A DNA stretch of 64,000 nt from Nitrospirales bacterium (GTDB taxonomy: Bacteria > Nitrospirota > Nitrospiria > Nitrospirales > UBA8639). This document shows positions 9,222 through 16,744 of this stretch, in pieces. The position numbers were made by a program, and so were the translations under genes. Where the stretch lies: the NCBI GenBank assembly GCA_031315865.1, contig JALDRJ010000002.1, positions 1 to 64,000 on the forward strand. The letters run 5' to 3'. The notes below the pieces were generated by a model that searched no databases, was not told where the DNA came from, and was given only the letters and a program-made list of their open reading frames with translations. How positions within the stretch are numbered: position 1 is the stretch's first letter; every line of letters begins with the position of its first letter.

Positions 9222-10091
9222 ATGAACTCTCTCCCCCATCAAGACGATGATGCCACGCCTCAAGACCCTTGCCCATCACATGCACCCTCCATTCCTGAGG
9301 TACAGGAAGCACGGAACCAGGAAACGTGCCAGGGCGGCCGCACGCTCATTGTCGACGCCAAGGATGTCCGCTGTTACGCCAAACCCAGCGCTGCGCTGAA
9401 GGAGGCGGGGCCAGAGGATCAAGTCTTCGTCCGGACAGGGATTTATGAAGATCGAGTCTTTGTCGCCGATCGAAGGATTCGGCTCATTGGTGAAGACCGA
9501 GATCGAGTACAGATTTTCAGTCGCCGAAGCAGTCCGTTGTATTTGCAACGAGTCCCAGGCGGACGGATCGAGGGAATCACGTTTCGGTACGTGGGCAGTG
9601 ATCAACACTCGGCCATGAACATCCTTGACTCGACCTGCACGATTACCAGGTGTCGCGCGACGGAAGGCATTCTTTCCGGGGTCGTCCTGTATGGACCAGC
9701 CTGTCGCCCAACCTTGTCGGAGAATGAAGTGTGCTATAACCGCGAATCAGGGATCTTTTCATTCGCCGGCGCTCATCCCTACATTAGTCACAATGCCTGT
9801 TTCGGCAATCATCACTTCGGACTCGCCGTGCGGGATGATGGCACGTCTCCGGACATCGTCCACAATACCTGTCGGGACAATATGCTAAGCGGCATCCTGC
9901 TTTTTCATTCGGCCAAAGCTCTTCTCCTGAACAACCATTGCCATCAGAATCAACATTGGGGCATGGTCATGACTCCGGATTGTCAAACCTCACCAGAACA
10001 CGACCAATTAATCCAAGCCAATCGATTCAACGAGAACCCACGCGGAAATCTCATCGTCACCCATGAACCCCTTGCAGAAATCGGTCGATGA
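9222..10091 (+). CDS. right-handed parallel beta-helix repeat protein (NosD/PbH1-like)
   Basis: A 289-residue protein. After a polar, Asp/Pro-rich N-terminus (residues 1-35) it reads GGRTLIVDAKD and then the opening turn AALKEAGPEDQVFVRTGIYED, which is typical of pectate-lyase-like parallel beta-helices. PbH1-type rungs follow (SGVVLYGPACRPTLSENEV, SGIFSFAGAHPYISHNACF, FGLAVRDDGTSPDIVHNTC, SGILLFHSAKALLLNNHC), each about 23 residues. No signal peptide is evident and no catalytic residues can be assigned, so it may be a periplasmic-type NosD relative or a cytoplasmic scaffold. The start is supported by the adjacent promoter rather than a ribosome site. Confidence 0.8.
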   Translation: MNSLPHQDDDATPQDPCPSHAPSIPEVQEARNQETCQGGRTLIVDAKDVRCYAKPSAALKEAGPEDQVFVRTGIYEDRVFVADRRIRLIGEDRDRVQIFSRRSSPLYLQRVPGGRIEGITFRYVGSDQHSAMNILDSTCTITRCRATEGILSGVVLYGPACRPTLSENEVCYNRESGIFSFAGAHPYISHNACFGNHHFGLAVRDDGTSPDIVHNTCRDNMLSGILLFHSAKALLLNNHCHQNQHWGMVMTPDCQTSPEHDQLIQANRFNENPRGNLIVTHEPLAEIGR

Positions 10092-10117
10092 GAACAGGGC
10101 AGTCTCGTTGGCTTTCA

Positions 10118-10498
10118 TCAAGACCGCTTGGCCATCCGCCAAAATCCGATCGTTAAGTATAACCATCCGGCAAGAAAACAGAGTCCTCCAAGTGGGGTAA
10201 TCGCCCCCAGCCACCGTACACCGCTCAACGACAGGATATAGAGACTTCCGGAGAACAAGACGATGCCGGCGAGAAACGCCCATGTGGCCCATCGAAAGAG
10301 TGGAAGCTGATAATGGGTGAACGCGCCGCCTGCAATGATAAGCCCGAACGCATGGTACATCTGGTATCGTATGCCAGTATGAAAAACCTCCAGCATATGT
10401 TCGGACAGAATCGAACGTAACCCATGCGCGCCGAAGGCTCCCCCGGCGACTCCCAATAGCGCGATCAATGCTCCCGCGGCCATCCATCGAAATCCCAT
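10118..10498 (-). CDS. DUF423 small membrane protein (YgdD-like)
   Basis: A 126-residue inner-membrane protein with four hydrophobic helices. The N-terminus GALIALLGVAGGAFGAHGL and the central YQMYHAFGL are the DUF423 hallmarks, and FLAGIVLFSGSLYILSLSG with ITPLGGLCFLAGWLYL completes the family pattern. No biochemical role is established for the family. The gene is convergent with the beta-helix gene and lies 27 bp downstream of the DUF2061 gene on the same strand, which may share its transcript. Confidence 0.88.
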   Translation of the reverse strand: MGFRWMAAGALIALLGVAGGAFGAHGLRSILSEHMLEVFHTGIRYQMYHAFGLIIAGGAFTHYQLPLFRWATWAFLAGIVLFSGSLYILSLSGVRWLGAITPLGGLCFLAGWLYLTIGFWRMAKRS

Positions 10499-10525
10499 TT
10501 TACATCCTTCCCTATTGACGACGAT

Positions 10526-10753
10526 TCAAGGCGAAGCGGTCGGCGGCGGCGGCATTCTCCCCCACTGAATATGCTGCCATCCACGTTCATGCGCCCAATA
10601 CAGGCCAATTTTGGCGAGTGAGTCGCTGGCGCCGGCAAATAGGGCCATGCCGACTTCTCCCGAAATCAACCAGACCACGAGCGTCGTCACGAGAGTCGCG
10701 ATCACGCGCCAGCTAATGCCTTTCACCAGACTCCGTATATGCGTTTCCATCAT
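10526..10753 (-). CDS. DUF2061 membrane protein
   Basis: A 75-residue protein opening with RSLVKGISWRVIATLVTTLVVWL, which is the DUF2061 signature, and ending with the conserved KIGLYWAHERGWQHIQWG. Two hydrophobic helices are visible, and the proline-rich tail is not conserved. GGGAG precedes the ATG pair at 10753/10750, so either could be used. The family is often linked to redox or sulfur genes, but nothing here assigns a role. It begins 12 bp after the Rrf2 regulator stop, so the three minus-strand genes from 11269 to 10118 are likely one operon. Confidence 0.85.
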   Translation of the reverse strand: MMETHIRSLVKGISWRVIATLVTTLVVWLISGEVGMALFAGASDSLAKIGLYWAHERGWQHIQWGRMPPPPTASP

Positions 10754-10765
10754 CGCAGCTCCCGT

Positions 10766-11269
10766 CTATTTCGAAGGTAATAATCGTTTCTTGGCTGGAT
10801 TTTTCTTGGCGTGGGATGCTTTCGCCTGTGTTCGCGGGACATCAACATGCTTCACAAAATCCTCAAGCGTATAATGATCGAGAACCGAGGAAATCGCATT
10901 TCTCACTTCCAACATAATGCTTTGAATCGCACAGGCTGACTTCTCGGCATACGGACAATCCTCACACTTCTGGTACGCGGTCTGGCTCACGCATCCGATC
11001 GGAGCGAGTGGGCCATCAAGCGTCCGGATGACCTGACCAAGCGTGATTTCAGAAGGAGACGATCGAAGCCGATAGCCGCCATCCACTCCCCGCCGACTGG
11101 ATAAGATTCCCGCATTTTTGAGCGTCAGAAGAATGCCTTCCAAGAACCCCAATGGAATTCTTTGCTCTCGAGCTAACTGCGTCCGCTGCACAGGCACGGC
11201 CTGCTCATAATTCGCCGTGAGCTCGATCAATGCTCGTAACGCATACTCGCTTTTCTTCGAAAATTTCAT
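10766..11269 (-). CDS. Rrf2-family transcriptional regulator with cysteine cluster
   Basis: A 167-residue protein. The N-terminal winged helix (MKFSKKSEYALRALIELT, then LEGILLTLKNAGILSSRRGVDGGYRL) is typical of Rrf2 regulators. Residues about 93-113 hold four cysteines spaced C-x8-C-x2-C-x7-C, so iron-sulfur ligation, as in IscR or NsrR, is plausible. The C-terminus is unusually long and Lys/Arg-rich (KASHAKKNPAKKR). Signals sensed by relatives include Fe-S status, nitric oxide and cysteine. The nirK-like gene 2.4 kb away makes NO sensing possible but not shown. A palindrome lies just before its start, suggesting autoregulation. Confidence 0.88.
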   Translation of the reverse strand: MKFSKKSEYALRALIELTANYEQAVPVQRTQLAREQRIPLGFLEGILLTLKNAGILSSRRGVDGGYRLRSSPSEITLGQVIRTLDGPLAPIGCVSQTAYQKCEDCPYAEKSACAIQSIMLEVRNAISSVLDHYTLEDFVKHVDVPRTQAKASHAKKNPAKKRLLPSK

Positions 11270-11275
11270 ATTCTG

Positions 11276-11296
11276 ATAAATGTTAGCTAAATTTAT
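11276..11296. promoter_or_regulatory. palindromic operator candidate before the Rrf2 gene
   Basis: ATAAAT (11276-11281), TTAGCTAA (11283-11290, itself a perfect palindrome) and ATTTAT (11291-11296) form a near-symmetric site ending 7 bp before the Rrf2 start codon. GTTAGCTAA occurs again at 8872-8880, overlapping the start region of the porin-amt promoter. Confidence 0.45.
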
Positions 11297-11385
11297 TAAG
11301 AATTGTAAAACTTTTTCAATTTGCCATGGAGCACAGCGTCAGACAGAGCACCATGGGAAGACCTCGCCTACGGCTCACGGAGAGT

Positions 11386-13254
11386 TCAGGAGCCGTTGTC
11401 CTGAGGTTCGGACCCGGACTGATGACTCGGAAGCACATGCTGCTTATCCAGCTGCATTTTTTTCATACGCGCGACCAAGGTAGTCGGCTTGATCCCAAGA
11501 AGTTCGGCGGCCCCTCCCGACCCGTAGACCTTCCAACGCGTCTGCTTTAACGCGGTCAGGGTGTTACGCCGAATGAGCCGTTGCAGCTCTTTCTCCGACA
11601 GAATCTCAACCGTTTCAGGACGGGGATAGCCTTGGGTAGAACCACGCCGCTTCGATTTGATCGGTAATTCAAAATACAGCTCTCCAGATCGGGAGGTAAT
11701 CAGCGCTCGCTCGATGATATTTTGCAGTTCTCTCACGTTGCCCGGCCAGTGGTATCCTTGCAAGATACTCACATGTTGAGGAGTGAGCAGGGGCCTCGCA
11801 CAATGTAATTTTTTCGACTCGATGTCCAGAAAATGATCGGCCAGCAGAGGAATATCTTCCTGTCGATATCGCAATGGCGTGATTTCGATGGGGAAGACAT
11901 TCAAGCGGTAGTAGAGGTCCTGTCGAAATCGGCCAATGTCCACTTCTTTTTTGAGGTCACGATTGGTAGCGGCGATCACTCGAACATCGACCGTCCGCGT
12001 CCGTTCATCCCCGACCCGTTCATATTGCTGCTCTTGCAGAACCCTGAGGAATTTACTTTGAACATCAAGCGGAATTTCTCCCACTTCGTCAAGGAACAGC
12101 GTCCCGCCGTCTGCGGCTTCGAACCGACCGGCACGCCCTTTGACCGCCCCGGTAAAGGCCCCTTTGACATGCCCGAAAAACTCACTCTCATACAATTCTT
12201 TGGGAATGGACGCGCAATTCACGCGGATGAGTGGACGCGCATGCCGACGGCTCCGTTTGTGGATTTCTCGAGCCACCAGCTCCTTTCCAGTTCCAGACTC
12301 ACCCAGAATCAGGACCGTTGCATCAGTCCGCGCCACCAGATCCACCTGGCGAATGACGTTTTCCAACGCAGGACTGTGGCCGATCAGATCGCCAAACGCA
12401 CAGGCTTCGATGACCTCTTCCTGCAAGTATAAATTCTCCGCTTCCAGGCGGTTTTTAGTTTCCAGTAATTCTTCAGCCTGTTTGCGGGCACTGATATCAA
12501 CAGCCGATCCCTCGTACCACTGCGTGACACCCTGAGCATCGCGAACCACTCGAGCATTCTCAGAGATCCAGATCACTGTGCCATCACGCCGGTAGACCTG
12601 TGACTCAAATTCGGTCACGATATCCATCTGTTCTACGAGTTGGCAAAATTGCTGTCGACGTTCAGGATGAACGTAGAGCTGCACGCCAATCCGTGAAACC
12701 GATTTGATGAGATCGGAGGATGAGCCGTACCCCAACAAATGACTCAAGGCCGGGTTCGCGTTTAAAAAGATTCCGTCAAGGCTCGTTTGATAAATACCTT
12801 CGATGGCTTGATTGAAGATCGCCCGATACTTTTCCTCGGATTGCCGAAGGGCGTCTTCCGCGGCCCTTCGCTTTGAGATGTCACGGATGATCCCACTGAA
12901 GAATTGCTGATGATGCTCCTTCCAGCTCGATAGTGTCAGTTCCAGCGGAAATTCCTCGCCGCTTTTCCTGAGGCCATAGAGCTCAGACGTCGTTCCAATC
13001 AGATGCATCTTGCCCGTTTGACAATATCTGGCGATCCCTTGCTGATGTGAAAGACGATACCGCTCCGGCATGAGCATCGTGAGCGACTGGCCCACCACTT
13101 CATCGCTCTGGTAGCCGAACACTCTCTCTGCGCCACTGTTCCAATACAGAATGGTCCCACGGCCATCTCCTATAATGATGGCATCACTGGATGATTGCGC
13201 CACGGCCCGAAACCGTAATTCTGCATCGTATAAAGAGCTGCTATCATTTAACAT
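11386..13254 (-). CDS. sigma-54-dependent activator with two PAS domains
   Basis: A 622-residue enhancer-binding protein. PAS domains lie at about 10-125 and 143-258, and the AAA+ core at about 285-525 has Walker A GESGTGKE (318-325), the sigma-54 contact loop GAFTGA (365-370) and Walker B LFLDE (386-390). A C-terminal helix-turn-helix of FhlA type ends near residue 615 (GAAELLGIKPTTLVARMKKM). There is no receiver domain, so it probably senses a ligand or redox state through PAS. It is divergent from the nirK-like gene, whose promoter has a -24/-12 element, so that gene is the likely target. AAGGAG lies 12 nt before the ATG, which is long spacing. Confidence 0.93.
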   Translation of the reverse strand: MLNDSSSLYDAELRFRAVAQSSSDAIIIGDGRGTILYWNSGAERVFGYQSDEVVGQSLTMLMPERYRLSHQQGIARYCQTGKMHLIGTTSELYGLRKSGEEFPLELTLSSWKEHHQQFFSGIIRDISKRRAAEDALRQSEEKYRAIFNQAIEGIYQTSLDGIFLNANPALSHLLGYGSSSDLIKSVSRIGVQLYVHPERRQQFCQLVEQMDIVTEFESQVYRRDGTVIWISENARVVRDAQGVTQWYEGSAVDISARKQAEELLETKNRLEAENLYLQEEVIEACAFGDLIGHSPALENVIRQVDLVARTDATVLILGESGTGKELVAREIHKRSRRHARPLIRVNCASIPKELYESEFFGHVKGAFTGAVKGRAGRFEAADGGTLFLDEVGEIPLDVQSKFLRVLQEQQYERVGDERTRTVDVRVIAATNRDLKKEVDIGRFRQDLYYRLNVFPIEITPLRYRQEDIPLLADHFLDIESKKLHCARPLLTPQHVSILQGYHWPGNVRELQNIIERALITSRSGELYFELPIKSKRRGSTQGYPRPETVEILSEKELQRLIRRNTLTALKQTRWKVYGSGGAAELLGIKPTTLVARMKKMQLDKQHVLPSHQSGSEPQDNGS

Positions 13255-13280
13255 CGCGGCTCGTCACTCCTTCTCAAACA

Positions 13281-13320
13281 GGTAAAAACAGGGCGAAAAA
13301 GGTCAAAACAGGTCAAAACA
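13281..13320. repeat. 10-bp tandem repeat with phased A-tracts upstream of the activator gene
   Basis: Four 10-bp units in a row (GGTAAAAACA, GGGCGAAAAA, GGTCAAAACA, GGTCAAAACA) lie 27 bp upstream of the activator start. The A-tracts recur once per helical turn, a pattern that bends DNA and would suit looping between bound activator and the sigma-54 promoter 230 bp away. Confidence 0.7.
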
Positions 13321-13388
13321 AGATCGATAAACATTTCAGGTAAGTTCTCTCTGGTCATTCAGTATGGGGAATAACGCTTCTCTCTCAC

Positions 13389-13450
13389 CTTGTTGCTACT
13401 CACTGCACATCACTGCTACACATCGACTGCATGAACAAAATAGTAACAAG
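13389..13450. promoter_or_regulatory. inverted-repeat pair, possible upstream activator site
   Basis: CTTGTTGCTA (13389-13398) and TAGTAACAAG (13441-13450) are reverse complements except for one base, 42 bp apart. They lie 100-160 bp upstream of the -24/-12 promoter of the nirK-like gene, the usual distance for sigma-54 enhancer sites. Confidence 0.4.
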
Positions 13451-13550
13451 ATGGCAGCATTTTTTCATTTTTCAACGAAATTTTGTTTTCCTCAATATTG
13501 AAATATAAAATTTTTAATAATAAAATCAATAGCTTGGACAAGTTTTCTCT

Positions 13551-13566
13551 TGGCATGTTTACTGCT
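13551..13566 (+). promoter_or_regulatory. sigma-54 (-24/-12) promoter of the nirK-like gene
   Basis: TGGCATGTTTACTGCT matches TGGCACG-N4-TTGCW with two mismatches and keeps GG-N10-GC exactly. It lies about 60 bp before the start codon, in the same intergenic region as a divergently transcribed sigma-54 activator. Confidence 0.7.
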
Positions 13567-13625
13567 ATAGATACTACAGTACAGACAACTAACTCATACA
13601 CCAATCATAATCAGGAGGAAGAAGA

Positions 13626-14609
13626 ATGAATGAGGCGTCGCATTACTCAACCCTGCCCTTTGGCCTACCCTTTGGATGGTATTTTTGGGGCCTAACCATC
13701 GCCGTACTCCTCACGGTTAGCCCGGCTGCCGCCAAAACGGTCAACGTCGAAATGACCGCCGTGGAAACAGAAGTGGTCGTTGACGGTAAGGGAACGAAAT
13801 ACAAAGCCTGGACCTTTAACGGACAATTTCCCGGCCCTGTCGTTCGAGTCACCGAGGGCGATACCGTACACTTCACACTCAAAAACTTGCCGACGAATAG
13901 CCGTCCGCATTCCATGGACTTTCACTCCGCAGAGACTAACTTTCTCGAAAATTATTCAGAAATCAATCCGGGTGAGACCAAGAAATTTACTTGGGTCGCC
14001 AAACGGCCAGGGATTTTTGCCTATCATTGCGGAGCTTTTCCGATGATTCAACACGTGGCCCGAGGCATGTTCGGAGCCGTGATCGTCGACCCCAAAGACC
14101 CTTCGGTAATGCCGAAAGCCGATAGAGAGTACGTCTTAATCCAATCCGAACTCTACAACGACCCGGATGATGTGCAGGGCATGTTCGCGGAAAAATACGA
14201 TCACGTCGTCTTTAATGGCGGAATCTTCAAGTATGATCCTGTCCATGCTACGCAAGGCGGAGATTTTTTGCAGGCCAAACCCGGAGAGCGCGTACGGTTC
14301 TACTTCGTCAACATCGGGCCAAACCGATTTTCCGCCCTTCATCCCATCGCCGAAATTTGGGACGACGTTTGGCCCACCGGAACTCCGGCGAACCGCATGC
14401 AAAGCATTCAAACCCAAGTGGTGGGTCCAGCCGATGGCGCGATCATGGATTTGGTCGTTGAGACGGAAAACATCATTCCGATCGTAACGCACTCTCTCAC
14501 TGACGCGCTTCGAGGAGCGATTGCTCTCCTGGAAGTCAAGAAAGATGCCGAAGATTTGCCACTCATGCCCTACGTGGCTCCTTCCGACAGCGCACCTTCT
14601 TCAAAATAG
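13626..14609 (+). CDS. nirK: copper-containing nitrite reductase-like two-domain multicopper protein
   Basis: A 327-residue exported protein with a signal peptide ending near SPAAAK (residue 37) and two cupredoxin domains. Type 1 copper ligands fit H95, C135, H143 and M148; type 2 ligands fit H100, H134 and H289. The catalytic pair D98 (HSMDFH) and H239 is present. These match characterised NirK residues, so reduction of nitrite to NO in the periplasm is plausible. A two-domain laccase-type oxidase is the alternative, but D98/H239 favour NirK. An AGGAGGAA ribosome site precedes ATG 13626, and sigma-54 control is likely. In nitrite oxidisers the in vivo direction and role of NirK are unsettled. 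Confidence 0.82.
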   Translation: MNEASHYSTLPFGLPFGWYFWGLTIAVLLTVSPAAAKTVNVEMTAVETEVVVDGKGTKYKAWTFNGQFPGPVVRVTEGDTVHFTLKNLPTNSRPHSMDFHSAETNFLENYSEINPGETKKFTWVAKRPGIFAYHCGAFPMIQHVARGMFGAVIVDPKDPSVMPKADREYVLIQSELYNDPDDVQGMFAEKYDHVVFNGGIFKYDPVHATQGGDFLQAKPGERVRFYFVNIGPNRFSALHPIAEIWDDVWPTGTPANRMQSIQTQVVGPADGAIMDLVVETENIIPIVTHSLTDALRGAIALLEVKKDAEDLPLMPYVAPSDSAPSSK

Positions 14610-14657
14610 ACACAAACTATCGAAGTCTGCAGAATCACTCCTTCCGAGCAGATATGC

Positions 14658-14693
14658 ACTCCCGGAATGTCGGCAACGCCGTCTTCCGGGAGT
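14658..14693 (+). terminator. terminator-like hairpin after the nirK-like gene
   Basis: ACTCCCGGAA (14658-14667) pairs perfectly with TTCCGGGAGT (14684-14693), with a small inner hairpin GGC-AAC-GCC in the loop. CTCTTTCC follows, a weak T-tract. It is 49 bp after the stop codon. Confidence 0.65.
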
Positions 14694-14922
14694 CTCTTTC
14701 CGGCAATTTCGGCTTCCACTGCTTATGCCAGTAACTGTCTGGCATCGTCCCTGAGTATCGCTGTAATTGGATTCTCTACCATTCGTTCTTCTGTCTTCGT
14801 TTGCCAAGCTGTTGCCTCGTGACGTCTCCCTTCCTGGCCAAGTAGTGGATGTTGGACAACATCCAGTTCAACCCGAGATTCCGCGTCCGTTCAACTCACT
14901 CCTGACACTACTTTCAAATATA

Positions 14923-15235
14923 ACTCGCGCGCCGGACGGGAAAATATCAAAAGATCAGGGCGCAAAATGAGCGAGAGGTGAAAATCTGTGATATTCGTGA
15001 CAAGGACGAAAAGCAGGCCTTGATAGACCGACAACTAAGACAACGGCAGGATTTGCAGGATCAAGTCCAGCCCATCCTTCGAAAACATCAAAACATCATC
15101 GTTCAACTTAAAAAAGATGTTGCAAAATACATGGAAATGGGTGTTTTGGACCACGAAGCTTTACAGGAAAATGAAAGTCAACTGGATAAGAAAAAAGAAC
15201 CTAACAGGGATCAGGGGAATGTCCCAGAGATGTAA
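14923..15235 (+). pseudogene. gene remnant, charged coiled-coil tail (possibly relaxase C-terminus)
   Basis: The frame is open from 14923 (after a TAA) to the stop at 15235, and coding-like sequence starts upstream of the first plausible GTG at 14978. It reads ARRTGKYQKIRAQNEREVK, then QALIDRQLRQRQDLQDQ and a Lys/Asp/Glu-rich tail. The Arg/Gln-rich heptads resemble C-terminal tails of mobilisation relaxases, but no catalytic part is present and I cannot confirm the family. No promoter or ribosome site is evident. It sits at the left edge of an A+T-rich accessory block. The 14694-14922 stretch before it shows only an 8-bp-stem palindrome at 14846-14863. Confidence 0.4.
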
Positions 15236-15304
15236 ATGTGAAAATTAACATCGATTAAACGTGGAACTTGTGAGGTCACCCTCTTATTGAACAACGGATA
15301 TGCT

Positions 15305-16744
15305 TTAAGTTGTCGCATAAAGATTTCTTGTACCCTCTAGTAATGCAATGGCTAAACCTTTATCAGTATCTGTATATTTTAATTGTCTAAGTAAATAGCT
15401 ATATGCAGATGCCGCTCTTTCCCGTCTTCCCGCTTCAACTGATCTGGTCCATTCTCGTACAAATTTGATCACCTGAGGGATGGGACAATCCTTGATATAT
15501 TCCTCTAGATCAAACCATTTCCTTGCTTGTTCTATACTTGGCCAATTACTAATGCTTGCAGCGTCAGGATGAAAGAAAAGACTAAACTCAAGCGTTACTG
15601 GATCTATCGTTGCAGGCCCTTCTTTAATATCACCATAGTCTATAAGAGTAGCTGTACTTTGTTCGCGATTAACAAGAATGTTCTTGCCATTCAAATCACC
15701 ATGAATATAACACCATTTGGCTTGAAGAGGCTGATCCTCAAACCCTGTTGCCCAATCTAAATCATATTCTTTAATAAGAGCTTCCGCACACTCATTGTTT
15801 AATAAAAGGCATCGAACATCTTTTATTGTTTTACTTTCTTCCGTGGAAGCTTCCAGCCATTTATCCGTCAAATCACGTATGTTCTTTGATAAATTCGTTT
15901 CTATGGTGTCTCCTGTGGCCACTCCAAAGAAATCAGTATCGTGGCCCACAGCTAAGCCATAGAATACGGCCGCAGTATCTTTAGCACCAAAAACTGTTGT
16001 TTCAATTCGCCTGGGAGTGATCTCAGGTCTAAGACGACTAATATAAGCAGCATAATTCTCATCTTCGGTACTGATTGTTGTGTGATCTGCAATTTTAGCG
16101 ACCACATTATGTATTACATTACCGGAGTTGTTATATACACAGATTCTATATACTCTTGCCCCAGATAATCCTCCTGAAATTATTGAAATATCACAACGTG
16201 TTCCATTATTGCGCCGTGCAAAAATTCTTATAAGTCTATCGTCTTGAAGTGGAATAGCTATGCCATCGGAAGTTTTATTTACTTCTACCTGATGAAGATT
16301 CCTAATAGCTTGGACGATATCTTTGATTTTACTTTCATAATCATCTAGCCTTCTTTTTAGAGCATGGCCTACTGTTGATCTTTTTTGGCCTTCTCCCCAT
16401 ATATCTGTCTTTTCCGAAGATTCCAAAAAGTCTGATACTAGGTCGTCAGTACTCGACGCCGTCAAAATTAATATAGGCAACCCGGGAGCGACATCGTTAC
16501 AGTAATGCAAAATCTCGTTGCCGTATTCGATTTTTTTCTCTGAAGATCCACTAAACGCTGGAATAGTAAGGTCTAAGCTTAGTAGATCATAAAAATTCTT
16601 ATCCTCTAATAGCTGGCGCGCTTCATCACGATTGGTAACAACTGTTATTTGAGCATTAGCATCTAACTCTTGGATAATCCTTAAGATATACTCAGAAATA
16701 TCGTCATCGTCTTCTACGACAAGTATATGGGGTGAATGACTCAT
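15305..16744 (-). CDS. response regulator receiver fused to APH/protein-kinase-like phosphotransferase domain
   Basis: A 479-residue protein; the start ATG 16744 overlaps the upstream kinase stop as ATGA. Residues 5-125 are a receiver domain: acidic EDDDD (11-15), phospho-acceptor Asp58 in SLDLTIP, and LTAS. A helical linker leads into residues about 180-440, an aminoglycoside-phosphotransferase/choline-kinase-like fold: glycine loop GGLSGARV, a lysine in VVAKI, catalytic YIHGDLNGKNILV and metal-binding TLIDYGD. All key kinase residues are present, so it looks active. The fold resembles domains described in ternary-complex conflict systems (TCAD9), from memory only. Its substrate is unknown. 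It is third in an A+T-rich three-gene operon. Confidence 0.8.
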   Translation of the reverse strand: MSHSPHILVVEDDDDISEYILRIIQELDANAQITVVTNRDEARQLLEDKNFYDLLSLDLTIPAFSGSSEKKIEYGNEILHYCNDVAPGLPILILTASSTDDLVSDFLESSEKTDIWGEGQKRSTVGHALKRRLDDYESKIKDIVQAIRNLHQVEVNKTSDGIAIPLQDDRLIRIFARRNNGTRCDISIISGGLSGARVYRICVYNNSGNVIHNVVAKIADHTTISTEDENYAAYISRLRPEITPRRIETTVFGAKDTAAVFYGLAVGHDTDFFGVATGDTIETNLSKNIRDLTDKWLEASTEESKTIKDVRCLLLNNECAEALIKEYDLDWATGFEDQPLQAKWCYIHGDLNGKNILVNREQSTATLIDYGDIKEGPATIDPVTLEFSLFFHPDAASISNWPSIEQARKWFDLEEYIKDCPIPQVIKFVREWTRSVEAGRRERAASAYSYLLRQLKYTDTDKGLAIALLEGTRNLYATT

